Positions 49,805 to 60,686 are shown, counted from the stretch's first letter. The stretch: DNA of 64,000 nt from Cupriavidus sp. MP-37 (GCF_020618415.1 NZ_CP085344.1:1387001-1451000), one strand, 5' to 3'. Notes: generated by a model not told the origin, from the letters alone. Numbers and translations: made by a program.

Positions 49805-52639
49805 GTGAGTGTGAGCCAACATCGCCGGAAAGATGCGCCTACTGCCCGTCAGCGCTGGTCAACGCTGGCCGTCACGGCACTGGGCCTGCTGCTTGCGCAG
49901 CCGGCCGCCTATGCCGCGGGGTTCGGGCAATTGCGGGTTCAGTCGAATCTGGGGCAGCCGCTGCAGGCTGAGATCGACATCAGCGGGGTCACCGCCGAGG
50001 AGGCCGCGGGGCTCAGCGTCAAGCTGGCGCCGCCCAGCGCCTATGCCGCGGCCGGCTTGACCTATCTGCCGGCCGTGGGCAGCCTGCGGCTGGAAGTGGA
50101 GCGCCGCGCCAACGGCAGCTACGTGGCACGGGTGCGCTCCAGCCAGCCGATCAGCGAGCCCTTCGTCGATATCCTGCTCGACATGAGCTGGGCCAGCGGC
50201 AAGGTCTCGCGCGCCTACACCTTCCTGCTCGACCCCGCCGGGGCCAGGGCCTCCAACCAGACTTTCTCGCCGGCCCCGGTGGTGCAAGCCGCCACACCCG
50301 ACGCACCGGCCGCGCCGGCACCTGCCGCCGCGCAAGCTGCGCCGGCCCAGCAGGCCGCGCCCACCGCCGAGGCCGAGCCGGCCCGGCCGGCCGCACCAGC
50401 CCGCCCCGCGCGCCAGAGCGCCAGGCGCGCCGCGGCGCCGGCCGCGGGCACCGACATGGCCCCCGGCGGCGGCTACACCGTGCAGCGCGGCGACACGCTC
50501 TATGGCATCGCCGGCGAAGCCGTGCAGGGCCAGGAATCGGTCTCGCTGGACCAGATGCTGGTGGCGCTCTATCGCAACAACCCCAACGCCTTTATCGGCG
50601 GCAACATGAACCGCCTGCGCAGCGGCGCGGTGCTGCAGGTGCCGACCCAGCAGCAGGCGCAGGCGGTCTCGCCCAGGGCGGCGCGCCGCGAAGTGGTGGC
50701 GCGCACGCAGGGCTTCGACGCCTACCGCAGCCGGCTGGCCAGTGCCGCCGCGGCCAAATCGGTCGAGCCCGACAGCGGCCGCCAGCAGTCCGGCAACGTG
50801 ACCGCGCGCGTGCAGGAGCAGGCGGCGCCGACTGACGGCCCGCGCGATGAGCTCAAGCTCAGCAAGGCCGCACGTGGCGCGCAGGCCGACGCCGCGGCCA
50901 GGGCCGAAGCCGAAGTCGCGCGCGAGCGCCAGCTGAAGGAAGCCGAGGCGCGCCTGGCCCAGCTGCAAAAGAATGTCGGCGACATGCAGAAGCTGCTCGA
51001 GCTGAAGAACGCCGAGATCGCCAAGCTCAGCCAGGCCAACCAGGCTGCGCTGGCCGACAAGGAAAAGGCTGACGCCGCCGCCCGCGCGGCTGCCGCAGCG
51101 CCGGCCGTGGTGCCGGCCGAGCCGCCCAAGGCCGATGCCGTCGCGAGCACCGCCGCGGCCGCAGCAACCGCTGCAGCGGTCGCGAATGCGGCGAGCGCGC
51201 CTGCCGTGCCGGCGGCCGGCGCCAGTGCCGCGGCTGCGGTGGCGTCCGCGGCAGCCTCCGCCGTGGCCGCGGCCCCCGCCTCGCAGCCCGCCGCCGACGT
51301 GGCAGCCAACCCGGCGCAAGGTGCCGCATCGACGCCTGCGGCCAAGCCTGTGCCGCCGGTGGTCGCACAGCCCGCGCCGGTGCCCGAGCCGTCGTTCCTC
51401 GATGGCCTGCTGGCCAACCCCATGCTGCTGCCGGGCGGCGGCCTGGTGGTGGCGCTGCTGGGCGTGTATGCGATCTATCGCCGCCGCCAGAAGCAGAAGG
51501 AGAGCGAGGCCAGTGGCTTCGGCGACAGCATCCTGTCGCAGGAAAGCACGGTGATGGCCGGCGCCAACTCGCTGTTCGGCACCGCCGGTGGCCAGAGCGT
51601 CGACACTTCCCAGCACAGCGTGTTCGGCGCCGACTTCCGCATCGGCAACAACACGCCCGAAGCCAACGAGGTCGATCCGATCGCCGAGGCCGAGGTCTAT
51701 ATCGCCTACGGGCGCGATGTGCAGGCCGAGGAAATCCTGCGCGAAGCCCTCGAGAAACACCCGGAGCAGCAGCCGGTACGGCTCAAGCTCCTGGAGATTT
51801 ACAGCAACAGACAGGATGTGGAAGGGTTCCGCGTGATTGCAGAGGAAATGTTCGCCCAGACCGGCGGACACGGAGCGGAATGGCTGAAGGCCGCGGAAAT
51901 GGGGCGTGCGCTGGAGCCCGGCAACGCGCTGTTCATGGTGGTGGCGCCGGAGGCTGCGGGCCCCGATACGGCATCGCCGGCAACCGACCAGTGGCGCACG
52001 CAGGATCCGTCGCAGAACCCCGCCTCGATCGCGCGGCTGGAGCCGTCGCTGGGCGACCTGTCGCTGCCGCTGGATGCCTTCCCGGCGCCGGCCGCCGGCG
52101 ACCCGATCGTCGCGCCGGCTTCGGCGGCGATGGTGTTCGGCGCCGAGACGCCGCAGCCGGGCGAGGCTGTGCGCCTCGACATGGGCCTGCCGGGCGCCGA
52201 TCCGCTGGCCGATGACGACGTGCCCACGCTCGACACGCCGACCCGCGGCCGCCCGCTGGAGTTCGACATGTCGGGGCTGTCGCTGGACCTGGGCAGCGCC
52301 CCGCAAGGCAATGCCGCGGCCCCCGCCGCGCTCGACGAGGCCTCGGTGCCGCTGCCCGCCACCACCATGCTGCGCGACGGCAAGCTGGCCGAGCCGATCG
52401 ACCTGTCGCGGGTGGCACCCGACACCGCCGGCAACCTGGGCCAGAGCGTGTCGCCGAGCACGCTGTCGGCCGACGGCATGGACGGCGGGCGCGACATGCA
52501 GATCAAGCTGGACCTGGCGCGCGCCTATATCGAGATCGGCGACAAGGAAGGCGCGCGCGAACTGCTGCAGGAAGTGGTCGAGCAGTCGCAGGATCCGCTG
52601 CAGGCCGAGGCCCGCTCGCTGCTGCTCGAAGTGGCCTGA
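49805..52639 (+). CDS. fimV: FimV/HubP-family polar landmark protein
   Basis: A 944-residue inner-membrane protein. FimV/HubP proteins bind peptidoglycan and organise the cell pole, and support type IV pilus function. A signal peptide (cleavage about residue 38, after AAYA) is followed by the conserved FGQLRVQSNLGQPLQAEIDISGV. A LysM domain (about residues 220-280; YTVQRGDTLYGIAGEA) comes next. A coiled coil (about 360-430), an Ala-rich linker, one membrane span (about 538-560) and an acidic cytoplasmic part follow. The last 50 residues (RDMQIKLDLARAYIEIGDKEGARELLQEVV) are the FimV C-terminal TPR-like motif. It starts with GTG at 49805 after GGAG. Confidence 0.93.
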   Translation: MSVSQHRRKDAPTARQRWSTLAVTALGLLLAQPAAYAAGFGQLRVQSNLGQPLQAEIDISGVTAEEAAGLSVKLAPPSAYAAAGLTYLPAVGSLRLEVERRANGSYVARVRSSQPISEPFVDILLDMSWASGKVSRAYTFLLDPAGARASNQTFSPAPVVQAATPDAPAAPAPAAAQAAPAQQAAPTAEAEPARPAAPARPARQSARRAAAPAAGTDMAPGGGYTVQRGDTLYGIAGEAVQGQESVSLDQMLVALYRNNPNAFIGGNMNRLRSGAVLQVPTQQQAQAVSPRAARREVVARTQGFDAYRSRLASAAAAKSVEPDSGRQQSGNVTARVQEQAAPTDGPRDELKLSKAARGAQADAAARAEAEVARERQLKEAEARLAQLQKNVGDMQKLLELKNAEIAKLSQANQAALADKEKADAAARAAAAAPAVVPAEPPKADAVASTAAAAATAAAVANAASAPAVPAAGASAAAAVASAAASAVAAAPASQPAADVAANPAQGAASTPAAKPVPPVVAQPAPVPEPSFLDGLLANPMLLPGGGLVVALLGVYAIYRRRQKQKESEASGFGDSILSQESTVMAGANSLFGTAGGQSVDTSQHSVFGADFRIGNNTPEANEVDPIAEAEVYIAYGRDVQAEEILREALEKHPEQQPVRLKLLEIYSNRQDVEGFRVIAEEMFAQTGGHGAEWLKAAEMGRALEPGNALFMVVAPEAAGPDTASPATDQWRTQDPSQNPASIARLEPSLGDLSLPLDAFPAPAAGDPIVAPASAAMVFGAETPQPGEAVRLDMGLPGADPLADDDVPTLDTPTRGRPLEFDMSGLSLDLGSAPQGNAAAPAALDEASVPLPATTMLRDGKLAEPIDLSRVAPDTAGNLGQSVSPSTLSADGMDGGRDMQIKLDLARAYIEIGDKEGARELLQEVVEQSQDPLQAEARSLLLEVA

Positions 52640-52653
52640 GCTATCATTGGCGG

Positions 52654-52727
52654 TCCGGCCGCGGCACGCGCTGCCGCGGCCGGAAGCGATGCGCCGGAAG
52701 CGTCCCTTCCGGCGCATTTGCTTTTCC
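52654..52727 (+). terminator. Two hairpins after fimV, the second terminator-like
   Basis: TCCGGCCGCGGCA/TGCCGCGGCCGGA (52654-52684) is a perfect inverted repeat. It is followed by ATGCGCCGGAAG/CTTCCGGCGCAT (about 52689-52717) and ttgctttt. It probably ends the fimV transcript. truA begins 42 bp later. Confidence 0.7.
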
Positions 52728-52768
52728 GGCGCACAGAGGCTGCGCGCCGCCATGCTTTTTCCCCTGAC

Positions 52769-53587
52769 ATGAACCGCATCGCCCTTGGCCTGCACTACGA
52801 CGGCGCCGCCTTCTCCGGGTGGCAGTCGCAGCCGCACCGCAATACCGTCCAGGACCACCTCGAAGACGCCATCGAGCGCTTTGCCGGCGTGCGCCTGCTG
52901 ACCACGGTGGCCGGGCGCACCGATGCCGGCGTGCACGCGCTGGGCCAGGTGATCCACCTGGACACCGAACTGGTGCGCGAGCCCTTTTCCTGGGTGCGCG
53001 GCGTCAACGCCTTCCTGCCGCCGTCGATCGCGCTGCAATGGGCGCTGCCGGTCGACGACGGCTTCCATGCCCGCTTCCTGGCGTACGAGCGCATGTATTA
53101 CTACGCGCTCTACACCGGTCCGCACCGGGTGCCGATGGTGCATGGCCGCGCCGGCTACCAGATGCTGCCACCCGGGCAACGGCTCGACGTGGACGCCATG
53201 CGCGCAGCCGCGGCGCACCTGATCGGCGAGCATGATTTTTCCGCGTTCCGCGCCGCGGAATGCCAGGCCAAGTCGCCGGTCAAGACCATGTACGACGTCA
53301 CCATCCGCGACGACGGCAACTGGGTGTTCCTGCGCTTCCGCGCCAGTGCCTTCCTGCACCACATGGTGCGCAACCTGATGGGCTGCCTGGTGGCGGTGGG
53401 GCGCGGGCGCTACCCGCCGCAGTGGCTGGCGCAGGTGCTGGCCGGGCGCGACCGCAAGCTGGCAGCGCCTACCTTCATGCCGGACGGCCTCTACCTGGTC
53501 GGAGTCAAGTATCCTGATGCTTACCCGATCCCCGCGGCCGACCCGTCCGCGAGCCTGTTCCATGGAGTGTTCGATGACGCAGCCTGA
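52769..53587 (+). CDS. truA: tRNA pseudouridine(38-40) synthase
   Basis: A 272-residue enzyme that isomerises uridines 38-40 in the tRNA anticodon arm. The catalytic Asp is in [44 protein letters not shown] is the usual start, and [25 protein letters not shown] is the conserved C-terminal motif. ATG at 52769 is preferred over the frame from 52718. It overlaps trpF by 14 bases, so translation is coupled. Confidence 0.96.
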   Translation: MNRIALGLHYDGAAFSGWQSQPHRNTVQDHLEDAIERFAGVRLLTTVAGRTDAGVHALGQVIHLDTELVREPFSWVRGVNAFLPPSIALQWALPVDDGFHARFLAYERMYYYALYTGPHRVPMVHGRAGYQMLPPGQRLDVDAMRAAAAHLIGEHDFSAFRAAECQAKSPVKTMYDVTIRDDGNWVFLRFRASAFLHHMVRNLMGCLVAVGRGRYPPQWLAQVLAGRDRKLAAPTFMPDGLYLVGVKYPDAYPIPAADPSASLFHGVFDDAA

Positions 53588-54296
53588 GGGCAGCGCGGCG
53601 CACAAGCCGCAGCGCACCCGCATCAAGATCTGCGGCCTGACCCGCGAGGACGACGTGCGCGCCGCGGTCGACGCCGGCGCGGACGCGATCGGGCTGGTGT
53701 TCTACCCGAAAAGCCCGCGCTACGTCGATGTGGCGCAAGCCGCGGCGCTGGCCGAGGCCGCCGGGCCGTTCGTCGCGGTGACGGGCCTGTTCGTCAACGC
53801 CGAGCTGGAAGACATTGCCCATGTGGCCGAGCGTGTGCCGCTGACGCTGCTGCAACTGCACGGCGACGAGACGCCGCAGTTCTGCACGCAGGCAGCGCAG
53901 CGCTGCCGGCTGCCGTTCCTGCGCGCCGCCCGTGTCCGCCCGGGCCTCGATTTGATAGAATTCGCCGATCAATACCGTGATGCCGCTGCCTTGCTGCTCG
54001 ATGCCTTCGTCGAAGGCTATGGCGGTGGCGGCCACGTCTTCGACTGGACCCTGATTCCTCCGGCATGGCTTCCGCCCAATCCCCCGGTTATGGCAACCGG
54101 CAACCCGAACGCAAGCGGCGCTCCTCGCATCGTTTTGAGTGGTGGGTTGAACGCGCAAAACGTCGCTGGCGCGATTGAGCGCGTGCGCCCCTACGCCGTC
54201 GATGTCAGCAGCGGGGTAGAGGCCGCCAAGGGCGTGAAGGACCACGCCCGCATTGCCGAATTCGTGCGCGCCGTCCGCAGCGCCAGCGCAGGATGA
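53574..54296 (+). CDS. trpF: Phosphoribosylanthranilate isomerase
   Basis: A 240-residue TIM-barrel enzyme of tryptophan synthesis that opens the ribose ring of phosphoribosylanthranilate. The catalytic Cys is in [13 protein letters not shown] and the catalytic Asp in the [23 protein letters not shown] region. [12 protein letters not shown] and [13 protein letters not shown] are also typical. The start at 53574 (MTQPEG) follows GGAG and lies inside the end of truA. It heads the trpF-trpB-methyltransferase-trpA group. About 120 bp separate it from trpB. Confidence 0.95.
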   Translation: MTQPEGSAAHKPQRTRIKICGLTREDDVRAAVDAGADAIGLVFYPKSPRYVDVAQAAALAEAAGPFVAVTGLFVNAELEDIAHVAERVPLTLLQLHGDETPQFCTQAAQRCRLPFLRAARVRPGLDLIEFADQYRDAAALLLDAFVEGYGGGGHVFDWTLIPPAWLPPNPPVMATGNPNASGAPRIVLSGGLNAQNVAGAIERVRPYAVDVSSGVEAAKGVKDHARIAEFVRAVRSASAG

Positions 54297-54417
54297 GCCG
54301 GGTCGAGGTCCGATCCCTTCCGCATCCCGCGCCCGCCGCTCCCGAGCCGTCGCGCACCCAGTCAACCAGGCGAGCCTTGCCGTGCCAGGCCAGGCCGCTG
54401 TTCCGAAGAGCCTAGAC

Positions 54418-55611
54418 ATGTACGACCTGCCCGATTCCCGCGGCCATTTCGGCCCCTATGGCGGCACCTTCGTGTCCGAAACGCTGGTGCACGCGCTCGA
54501 TGAGCTGCGCGACGCCTATGCGCATTACCAGAAGGATCCCGAGTTCGACGCCGAATTCCGCCGCGAGCTGAAGCACTTCGTCGGCCGCCCGTCGCCGATC
54601 TACCACGCGCAGCGCTGGAGCGAGACGCTCGGCGGCGCGCAGATCTACTTCAAGCGCGAGGACCTGAACCACACCGGCGCGCACAAGATCAACAACGTCA
54701 TCGGCCAGGCGCTGCTGGCCAGGCGCATGGGCAAGCCGCGCGTGATCGCCGAGACCGGCGCCGGGCAGCACGGCGTGGCCACGGCCACCATCGCCGCCCG
54801 CTTCGGCATGGAGTGCGTGGTCTACATGGGCGCCGAGGACGTCAAGCGCCAGGCCGCCAACGTCTACCGCATGAAGCTGCTGGGCGCGACCGTGGTGCCG
54901 GTGGAAAGCGGCTCGCGCACGCTCAAGGACGCGCTCAACGAGGCCATGCGCGACTGGGTCACCAACGTCGAGAACACCTTCTACATCATCGGCACCGTGG
55001 CCGGCCCGCACCCGTACCCGATGATGGTGCGCGACTTCCAGTGCGTGATCGGCGAGGAAGCCAAGCTGCAGATGCCGGAAATGACCGGGCGCCAGCCGGA
55101 TGCGGTGATCGCCTGCGTCGGCGGCGGCTCCAATGCCATGGGCATCTTCTACCCGTACATCGAGCACCAGGACGTGCAGCTGATCGGCGTCGAAGCCGCC
55201 GGCGATGGCCTCGACACCGGCCGCCACGCGGCTTCGCTGACCGGCGGCACGCCGGGCGTGCTGCACGGCAACCGCACCTACCTGCTGCAGGACGACAACG
55301 GCCAGATCATCGAGACCCATTCGGTCTCGGCCGGCCTGGACTACCCCGGCGTCGGCCCCGAGCATGCCTGGCTCAAGGACAGTGGCCGCGCGCAGTATGT
55401 GCCGGTCACCGACGAGGAAGCGCTCAAGGCTTTCCACGACTGCTGCCGCATCGAGGGCATCATCCCGGCGCTGGAATCGAGCCATGCCATCGCCTATGCC
55501 TGCAAGCTGGCGCCGACGCTGCCCAGGGACAAGCTGCTGCTGGTGAACCTGTCCGGCCGCGGCGACAAGGACATGCACACCGTGGCCGAGCGCGCGGGGC
55601 TCAAGCTCTGA
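54418..55611 (+). CDS. trpB: Tryptophan synthase beta chain
   Basis: A 397-residue PLP enzyme that joins indole and serine. The PLP Lys is in [19 protein letters not shown]. The phosphate-binding loop is [14 protein letters not shown], and [20 protein letters not shown] is the conserved catalytic Glu region. The start at 54418 ([21 protein letters not shown]) has GAAGAG upstream; the frame back to 54253 overlaps the 3' end of trpF. Its stop overlaps the next start (TGATG at 55609-55613). Confidence 0.97.
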   Translation: MYDLPDSRGHFGPYGGTFVSETLVHALDELRDAYAHYQKDPEFDAEFRRELKHFVGRPSPIYHAQRWSETLGGAQIYFKREDLNHTGAHKINNVIGQALLARRMGKPRVIAETGAGQHGVATATIAARFGMECVVYMGAEDVKRQAANVYRMKLLGATVVPVESGSRTLKDALNEAMRDWVTNVENTFYIIGTVAGPHPYPMMVRDFQCVIGEEAKLQMPEMTGRQPDAVIACVGGGSNAMGIFYPYIEHQDVQLIGVEAAGDGLDTGRHAASLTGGTPGVLHGNRTYLLQDDNGQIIETHSVSAGLDYPGVGPEHAWLKDSGRAQYVPVTDEEALKAFHDCCRIEGIIPALESSHAIAYACKLAPTLPRDKLLLVNLSGRGDKDMHTVAERAGLKL

Positions 55612-56525
55612 TGCGCGCGCTGCCTCCGACCGGACTTGCCGTGGGCGGCGCCGGCGCGCCGGATGCTGCCGGCGCCCCCGACTCCGCCCAGTTGCGCCTG
55701 TTCCAGGAAGACATGTTCGAGGGCATTGCCCGCCTGCCGGACGGCTCGGTGGACCTGATCGTCGCCGATCCGCCGTACGGGCTGGGCAAGGACTACGGCA
55801 ACGATTCCGACCTGCTGTCGGGCCAGGCCTACCTGGACTGGTCCGAGCGCTGGATGGACGCGGTGGTGCCGAAGCTCGCGCCCAGGGGCACGCTCTACCT
55901 GTTCTGCACGTGGCAGTACTCGCCGGAGCTGTTCGTGATGCTGAAGCGGCGCCTGACCATGATCAACGAGATCATCTGGGACCGCCGCGTGCCCAGCATG
56001 GGCGGCACCACGCGCAAGTTCTCGTCGGTGCACGACAACATCGGCTTCTTCGCCAAGGCGCGCGACTACTACTTCGATCTCGACCCGGTGCGCATCCCGT
56101 ACGACCCCGAGACCAAGAAGGCGCGCAGCCGGCCGCGTTTCGAAGGCAAGAAGTGGCTGGAGGTGGGCTACAACCCGAAGGACCTGTGGAGCGTCTCGCG
56201 CATCCACCGCCAGGACCCGGAGCGCGCTAACCATCCGACGCAGAAGCCGCTGGAGATCGTCGAGCGCATGGTGCTGTCGAGCTGCCCGCCGGGTGGCCTG
56301 GTGCTGGATCCGTTCGCCGGCAGCGGCACCACCGCGGTGGCGTGCCTGCGCCACGGCCGGCGCTTTGTCGGCTACGAGATCAACCCGGAGTACGTGCAGG
56401 TGGCGTGCGGGCGCGTGGCCGCGGCAGCGCAAGCCATGCCCGCGATCGAGCCCGATGCCGCCCCAACCCTGGCCGCCGCCAATGACGATGCCTCGCCGGC
56501 GCCGCGGCCTCACCTGATTCCCTGA
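55611..56525 (+). CDS. Orphan site-specific DNA methyltransferase, beta class (N6-adenine or N4-cytosine)
   Basis: A 304-residue DNA methyltransferase. The catalytic motif IV DPPY occurs early ([15 protein letters not shown], about residue 50) and the SAM-binding motif FAGSGTT late ([32 protein letters not shown], about 225-255). This is the beta-class order of CcrM-like enzymes. A central part (about 120-200) would hold target recognition. No restriction gene is near. Its ATG overlaps the trpB stop, and its stop is one base before the trpA start, so it is embedded in the trp operon. From memory, a Ralstonia relative methylates adenine in GTWWAC; the same target here is inferred. Confidence 0.9.
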   Translation: MRALPPTGLAVGGAGAPDAAGAPDSAQLRLFQEDMFEGIARLPDGSVDLIVADPPYGLGKDYGNDSDLLSGQAYLDWSERWMDAVVPKLAPRGTLYLFCTWQYSPELFVMLKRRLTMINEIIWDRRVPSMGGTTRKFSSVHDNIGFFAKARDYYFDLDPVRIPYDPETKKARSRPRFEGKKWLEVGYNPKDLWSVSRIHRQDPERANHPTQKPLEIVERMVLSSCPPGGLVLDPFAGSGTTAVACLRHGRRFVGYEINPEYVQVACGRVAAAAQAMPAIEPDAAPTLAAANDDASPAPRPHLIP

Positions 56526-56526
56526 T

Positions 56527-57324
56527 ATGTCCCGTATCCAGAAGACGTTCGCGGCGCTGGCCGCGCAGCAGAAGAAGGGCCTGATTCCGTTCATCACCGC
56601 CGGCGATCCCGAGCCCGGCCTGACCGTGGCGCTGATGCACGCGCTGGTGGCGGGCGGCGCCGACGTGATCGAGCTGGGGGTGCCGTTCTCCGACCCCATG
56701 GCCGACGGCCCGGTGATCCAGCGCGCCTCCGAGCGCGCGCTGGCGCAGGGCGTGTCGCTGACGCAGGTGCTGCAGTGGGTTCGCGAGTTCCGCCAGACCA
56801 ATGCCGATACGCCGGTGGTGCTGATGGGCTATGCCAACCCGATCGAGCGCATGGGCGAAGCGGCTTTTGCCAAGGCTGCCAGCGCCGCCGGCGTCGACGG
56901 CGTGCTGGTGGTCGACTATCCGCCCGAGGAGTGCGAGTCGTTCGCCGGGCTGATGCGCGACCACGGCATGGACCCGATCTTCCTGCTGGCGCCGACCTCG
57001 ACCGATGCGCGCATCGAGGCGGTCGCGCGTGTCGCCAGCGGCTACCTGTACTACGTCTCGCTCAAGGGCGTGACCGGCTCGGCCGCGATCGACCTCGACA
57101 GCGTGGCGGCGCGCCTGCCGCTGATCAAGCAGCACGCCAACCTGCCGGTGGGGGTGGGCTTCGGCATCCGCGACGCGCAGACCGCGCGCGCGATCGGCAG
57201 CGTGGCCGATGCCGTGGTGATCGGCAGCCGGCTGGTGCAGTTGCTGGAAGACACGCCGCGGGAGCAGGCCGTGGCGAAGCTGCAATCGTTCATCGCCGAA
57301 ATTCGTCAGGCGCTGGACGCCTGA
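56527..57324 (+). CDS. trpA: Tryptophan synthase alpha chain
   Basis: A 265-residue TIM-barrel subunit that releases indole from indoleglycerol phosphate. The catalytic Glu and Asp lie in [26 protein letters not shown]. The phosphate loop region [27 protein letters not shown] and the [12 protein letters not shown] loop are intact. It follows the methyltransferase gene immediately. Confidence 0.97.
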   Translation: MSRIQKTFAALAAQQKKGLIPFITAGDPEPGLTVALMHALVAGGADVIELGVPFSDPMADGPVIQRASERALAQGVSLTQVLQWVREFRQTNADTPVVLMGYANPIERMGEAAFAKAASAAGVDGVLVVDYPPEECESFAGLMRDHGMDPIFLLAPTSTDARIEAVARVASGYLYYVSLKGVTGSAAIDLDSVAARLPLIKQHANLPVGVGFGIRDAQTARAIGSVADAVVIGSRLVQLLEDTPREQAVAKLQSFIAEIRQALDA

Positions 57325-57515
57325 AGTGATCCTGAAGTGATCCATTGCCGGCTTGGATTCGCCTGAAAGGTGCGTTATGGTGCGCAATTCGCGCGTTGCG
57401 CTTCGGGCTCACCGCGCCGGCATGGTAAATTCGCGGGTTGATTCCCTGCCTTCCGCCAACCGGCGCCCCGACCATGGGTCTGCCGGCGGACCGCAGTCAT
57501 CCGAAAGGAGCTTTC

Positions 57516-58388
57516 ATGAGCTGGTTGGATAAACTCCTGCCCCCCAAGATTCAACAGACCGACCCCAGCACCCGCAAGGGCATCCCCGAGGGGTTGTGGG
57601 TCAAGTGCCCGTCGTGCGAGTCCACCCTGTACCGGACCGACGTCGAGGCCAACCTGCACGTCTGCCCCAAGTGCGACCACCATATGCGCATCAGCGCACG
57701 CGCGCGGCTGGACGCGCTGCTGGACGCCGAGGGCCGCTATGAGATCGGCCAGGAAATCGTGCCGGTCGACGCGCTCAAGTTCAAGGATTCCAAGAAGTAC
57801 CCGGACCGCATCAAGGCCGCCATGGAAGACACCGGCGAGACCGATGCCATGGTGGTGATGGGCGGTGCCATCCACACCATCCCGGTGGTGGCGAGCTGCT
57901 TCGAGTTCGAGTTCATGGGCGGCTCGATGGGCTCGGTGGTGGGCGAGCGCTTCGTGCGCGGCGCGCAGGCCGCGCTCGAGCAGAAGGTGCCGTTCATCTG
58001 CTTTACCGCCACCGGCGGCGCACGCATGCAGGAAAGCCTGCTGTCGCTGCTGCAGATGGCCAAGACCACGGCGATGCTGAACCAGCTGAGCGCGGCCAAG
58101 CTGCCGTTCATCAGCGTGCTGACCGACCCGACCATGGGCGGCGTGTCGGCTTCGTTCGCCTTCCTGGGCGACGTGGTGATCGCCGAACCGAAGGCGCTGA
58201 TCGGCTTTGCCGGCCCGCGCGTGATCGAGCAGACCGTGCGCGAGAAGCTGCCGGAAGGCTTCCAGCGCTCGGAATTCCTGCTGACCAAGGGCGCCATCGA
58301 CATGATCGTCGACCGCCGCAAGATGCGCGCCGAACTGGCGCAGCTGCTGGCGCTGCTGCAGAAGCAGCCCGCCGACGCGGTGGCCTGA
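57516..58388 (+). CDS. accD: Acetyl-CoA carboxylase carboxyltransferase subunit beta
   Basis: A 290-residue subunit of the carboxyltransferase that forms malonyl-CoA for fatty acid synthesis. The N-terminal four-Cys zinc ribbon is [44 protein letters not shown] and [22 protein letters not shown] form the CoA site. ATG at 57516 ([12 protein letters not shown]) follows AAAGGAG. About 190 bp separate it from trpA and include a short inverted repeat, GCGCAA/TTGCGC (57382-57401). The terminator-like hairpin after it may partly separate it from folC. Confidence 0.97.
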   Translation: MSWLDKLLPPKIQQTDPSTRKGIPEGLWVKCPSCESTLYRTDVEANLHVCPKCDHHMRISARARLDALLDAEGRYEIGQEIVPVDALKFKDSKKYPDRIKAAMEDTGETDAMVVMGGAIHTIPVVASCFEFEFMGGSMGSVVGERFVRGAQAALEQKVPFICFTATGGARMQESLLSLLQMAKTTAMLNQLSAAKLPFISVLTDPTMGGVSASFAFLGDVVIAEPKALIGFAGPRVIEQTVREKLPEGFQRSEFLLTKGAIDMIVDRRKMRAELAQLLALLQKQPADAVA

Positions 58389-58410
58389 CGCGGCCCCGGT
58401 CGCGATCCTG

Positions 58411-58437
58411 AAGGCGCGGGTGGTTGACGCGCCTTTC
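58411..58437 (+). terminator. Possible terminator between accD and folC
   Basis: AGGCGCG/CGCGCCT hairpin followed by ttcgccttttc. The T-tract is interrupted, so read-through into folC is likely. Confidence 0.5.
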
Positions 58438-58535
58438 GCCTTTTCTGGACGCGCGTGGCGCGGGCCCTTGACTTTGCGCCCGCCTGCCCGAATCTGGTAG
58501 CAAACGCTTCAAAACGCTTCCCTCGCACACCTGAA

Positions 58536-59846
58536 ATGCCTGTCTTCCACACGCTCCCCGAATGGCTCGCCCATCTCGAAACCGCCCATCCCGTGGGCAT
58601 CGACATGGGCCTGACGCGCATCACGCGCGTGAAGGAAGCCCTGGGGCTGCGCATCGACGCCGCGGTCTTTACCGTGGGCGGCACCAACGGCAAGGGCTCG
58701 ACCTGCGCCATGCTCGAGCGCATCCTGCTGGAAGCCGGCTACAAGGTGGGCTGCCATACCTCGCCGCACCTGATCTCGTTCAACGAGCGCGCGCGCCTGA
58801 ACGGCGAGATCGCCACCGACGCGCAGCTGCTGCCGCACTTCGAGGCGGTCGAGCATGCGCGCAACAGCTTTGCCGACCCGGTCAGCCTGACCTACTTCGA
58901 GTTCACCACGCTGGCGATCCTGCATTGCTTTGCCGCGGCCGGCCTCGATGCGATCGTGCTGGAAGTGGGGCTGGGCGGCCGCCTCGACGCGACCAATGTG
59001 ATCGATACCGACTGCGCCATCATCACCAGCGTCGATATCGACCATACCCAGTACCTGGGCAACACCCGCGAGGAAATCGGCTACGAGAAGGCCGGCATCT
59101 TCCGTCCGGGCGTGCCCGCGATCTGCGGCGACCCGGTGCCGCCCAAGTCGCTGCTGGCACATGCCGAAGCGGTCGGCGCCGAGCTGTGGCTGGTGGGGCG
59201 CGACTACCATTTCCAGGCCGCCAAGGGCCAGGAGCGCCAGCAATGGGACTGGAGCGGCGGCGGGCGCAAGCTCAACGGCCTGGGCTACCCGGCGCTGCGC
59301 GGCGCCAACCAGCTGCTGAATGCATCCGCGGCGCTGGCGGCGCTGCAGGCGCTGCGCGAGCGTCTGCCGGTGAGCGCGCAGGAAGTGCGCAACGGACTGG
59401 CCTTCGTCGAGCTGCCGGGCCGGTTCCAGGTGCTGCCGGGCCGTCCGGCCGTGATCCTCGACGTGGCGCACAATCCGCACGCGGCCGCCACGCTGGGGCA
59501 GAACCTCGAGAACATGGGCTTCTTCCGCTACACCTATGCGGTGTTCGGGGCGATGCAGGACAAGGACATCGCCGGGGTGCTGCAGCATGTGGCCGACAAG
59601 GTCGACCACTGGTGCCTGTGCGACCTGCCGACCGAGCGCGCGGCCAGCGCCGCGGACCTGCTCGGCAAGCTCGAGGCAGGGGGCTTCCAGCCCGGCCCGG
59701 ATGCCACCGCGGCCTGCTTTCCCAGCCCCGAGGCGGCATTCCGCGACGCCATCGAGCGTGCCACCGAGAATGATAGAATTCTGGTCTTCGGATCGTTCTA
59801 TACCGTCGCCGGCGTGATGGCCTATCGTGCCACGCAGGCTAACTGA
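58536..59846 (+). CDS. folC: Bifunctional dihydrofolate synthase / folylpolyglutamate synthase
   Basis: A 436-residue ligase that adds glutamate to dihydropteroate and folates. The ATP loop is FTVGGTNGKGSTCAMLERILL. HTSPHLISFNERARLNG, FEFTTLAILHCFAAAGLDAIVLEVGLGGRLDATNVID and ILDVAHNPHAAATL are family motifs. ATG at 58536 gives MPVFHTLPEWLAHLE; an earlier frame from 58455 lacks a ribosome site. It starts the folC-dedD-cvpA-purF order also known from E. coli. Confidence 0.96.
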   Translation: MPVFHTLPEWLAHLETAHPVGIDMGLTRITRVKEALGLRIDAAVFTVGGTNGKGSTCAMLERILLEAGYKVGCHTSPHLISFNERARLNGEIATDAQLLPHFEAVEHARNSFADPVSLTYFEFTTLAILHCFAAAGLDAIVLEVGLGGRLDATNVIDTDCAIITSVDIDHTQYLGNTREEIGYEKAGIFRPGVPAICGDPVPPKSLLAHAEAVGAELWLVGRDYHFQAAKGQERQQWDWSGGGRKLNGLGYPALRGANQLLNASAALAALQALRERLPVSAQEVRNGLAFVELPGRFQVLPGRPAVILDVAHNPHAAATLGQNLENMGFFRYTYAVFGAMQDKDIAGVLQHVADKVDHWCLCDLPTERAASAADLLGKLEAGGFQPGPDATAACFPSPEAAFRDAIERATENDRILVFGSFYTVAGVMAYRATQAN

Positions 59847-59954
59847 AGCGGGCGTCCCGGCGCGCGCTGTGCTGGCAACCCCGGCGGCCTTGGCCGATCA
59901 CTGAGCGGCAAACGCAACGAGCGGCCCACCGGGGCCGTATCACCGAACCAATCT

Positions 59955-60686
59955 ATGGGCCTGCTTTCGCTGTTTTCTTCCCGCAAGGGCAACGACCCGG
60001 CACCGGAGCGTGCCCGGCGCCAGCGCGCCGACACGGGTGCGGGCATCGCCTCGTCGCGCCGCCTGGCCGACGAGTATGCCGACGACACGCTGGACCCTGA
60101 ATTCCCGCAGAAGCAGCGCGCGCGCCGCCGGCTGATCGGCGCCGTGGTGCTGATGGTGGCCGCCGTGATCGTGCTGCCGATCGTGTTCGAGACCAAGCCG
60201 CGGCCGGTGTCCGACGACGTCTCGGTCAAGGTCGCCAACGGTGTCACCAGCTCGCAGAAGCCGCGTGTCGAGCCGCGCAAGGCCGATCCGCTGCCGCCCG
60301 CGCCGGCGTCGCGAAACGATGCCGCCGCGCTGGATGCCGGCGAGGAAATCGTCAATGCGCCGAAGGCCACGGCGGCTGCCGCCGACAAGCCCGCGCAGCG
60401 CACCGAAGCCAAGGCCGAGCCCAAGCCGGAAACCAAGGCCGAAGCCAGGAGCGGCAGCGGCAAGTACCTGATCCTGATCGGCGCGTTTTCTTCCGAAGAG
60501 CGCGCCAAGGGCTGGCTGGCCAAGCTCAAGGCGAGCAAGGTGCCGGCCTATGTCGAAAGAAAAGTGCTGGCCGATGGCGAGCGCATCCTGCTGCGTGCCG
60601 GTCCCTTCAACGACCGCGACGCCGCCGACGCCGCCGACAAGCGCGTGCGCGCCGTGGGGCTGACCTCGAAGGTCGTGGAACAGTAA
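59955..60686 (+). CDS. dedD: SPOR-domain cell-division protein (DedD-like)
   Basis: A 243-residue protein anchored by one membrane span (about residues 57-78, LIGAVVLMVAAVIVLPIVF). A Lys/Ala/Pro-rich periplasmic linker follows. A C-terminal SPOR domain (about 165-240; GKYLILIGAFSSEERAKGWLAKLKAS...GERILLRAGPFNDRDAADAADKRVRAVG) binds denuded septal peptidoglycan. Position after folC and before cvpA matches dedD of E. coli. Its ATG is at 59955. Confidence 0.92.
   Translation: MGLLSLFSSRKGNDPAPERARRQRADTGAGIASSRRLADEYADDTLDPEFPQKQRARRRLIGAVVLMVAAVIVLPIVFETKPRPVSDDVSVKVANGVTSSQKPRVEPRKADPLPPAPASRNDAAALDAGEEIVNAPKATAAAADKPAQRTEAKAEPKPETKAEARSGSGKYLILIGAFSSEERAKGWLAKLKASKVPAYVERKVLADGERILLRAGPFNDRDAADAADKRVRAVGLTSKVVEQ

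Noticed and set aside
49859..53626. Minus-strand open frame of 1255 codons opposite fimV and truA
   Set aside because: Gly/Arg/His-rich shadow of Ala-rich fimV; no recognisable domain.
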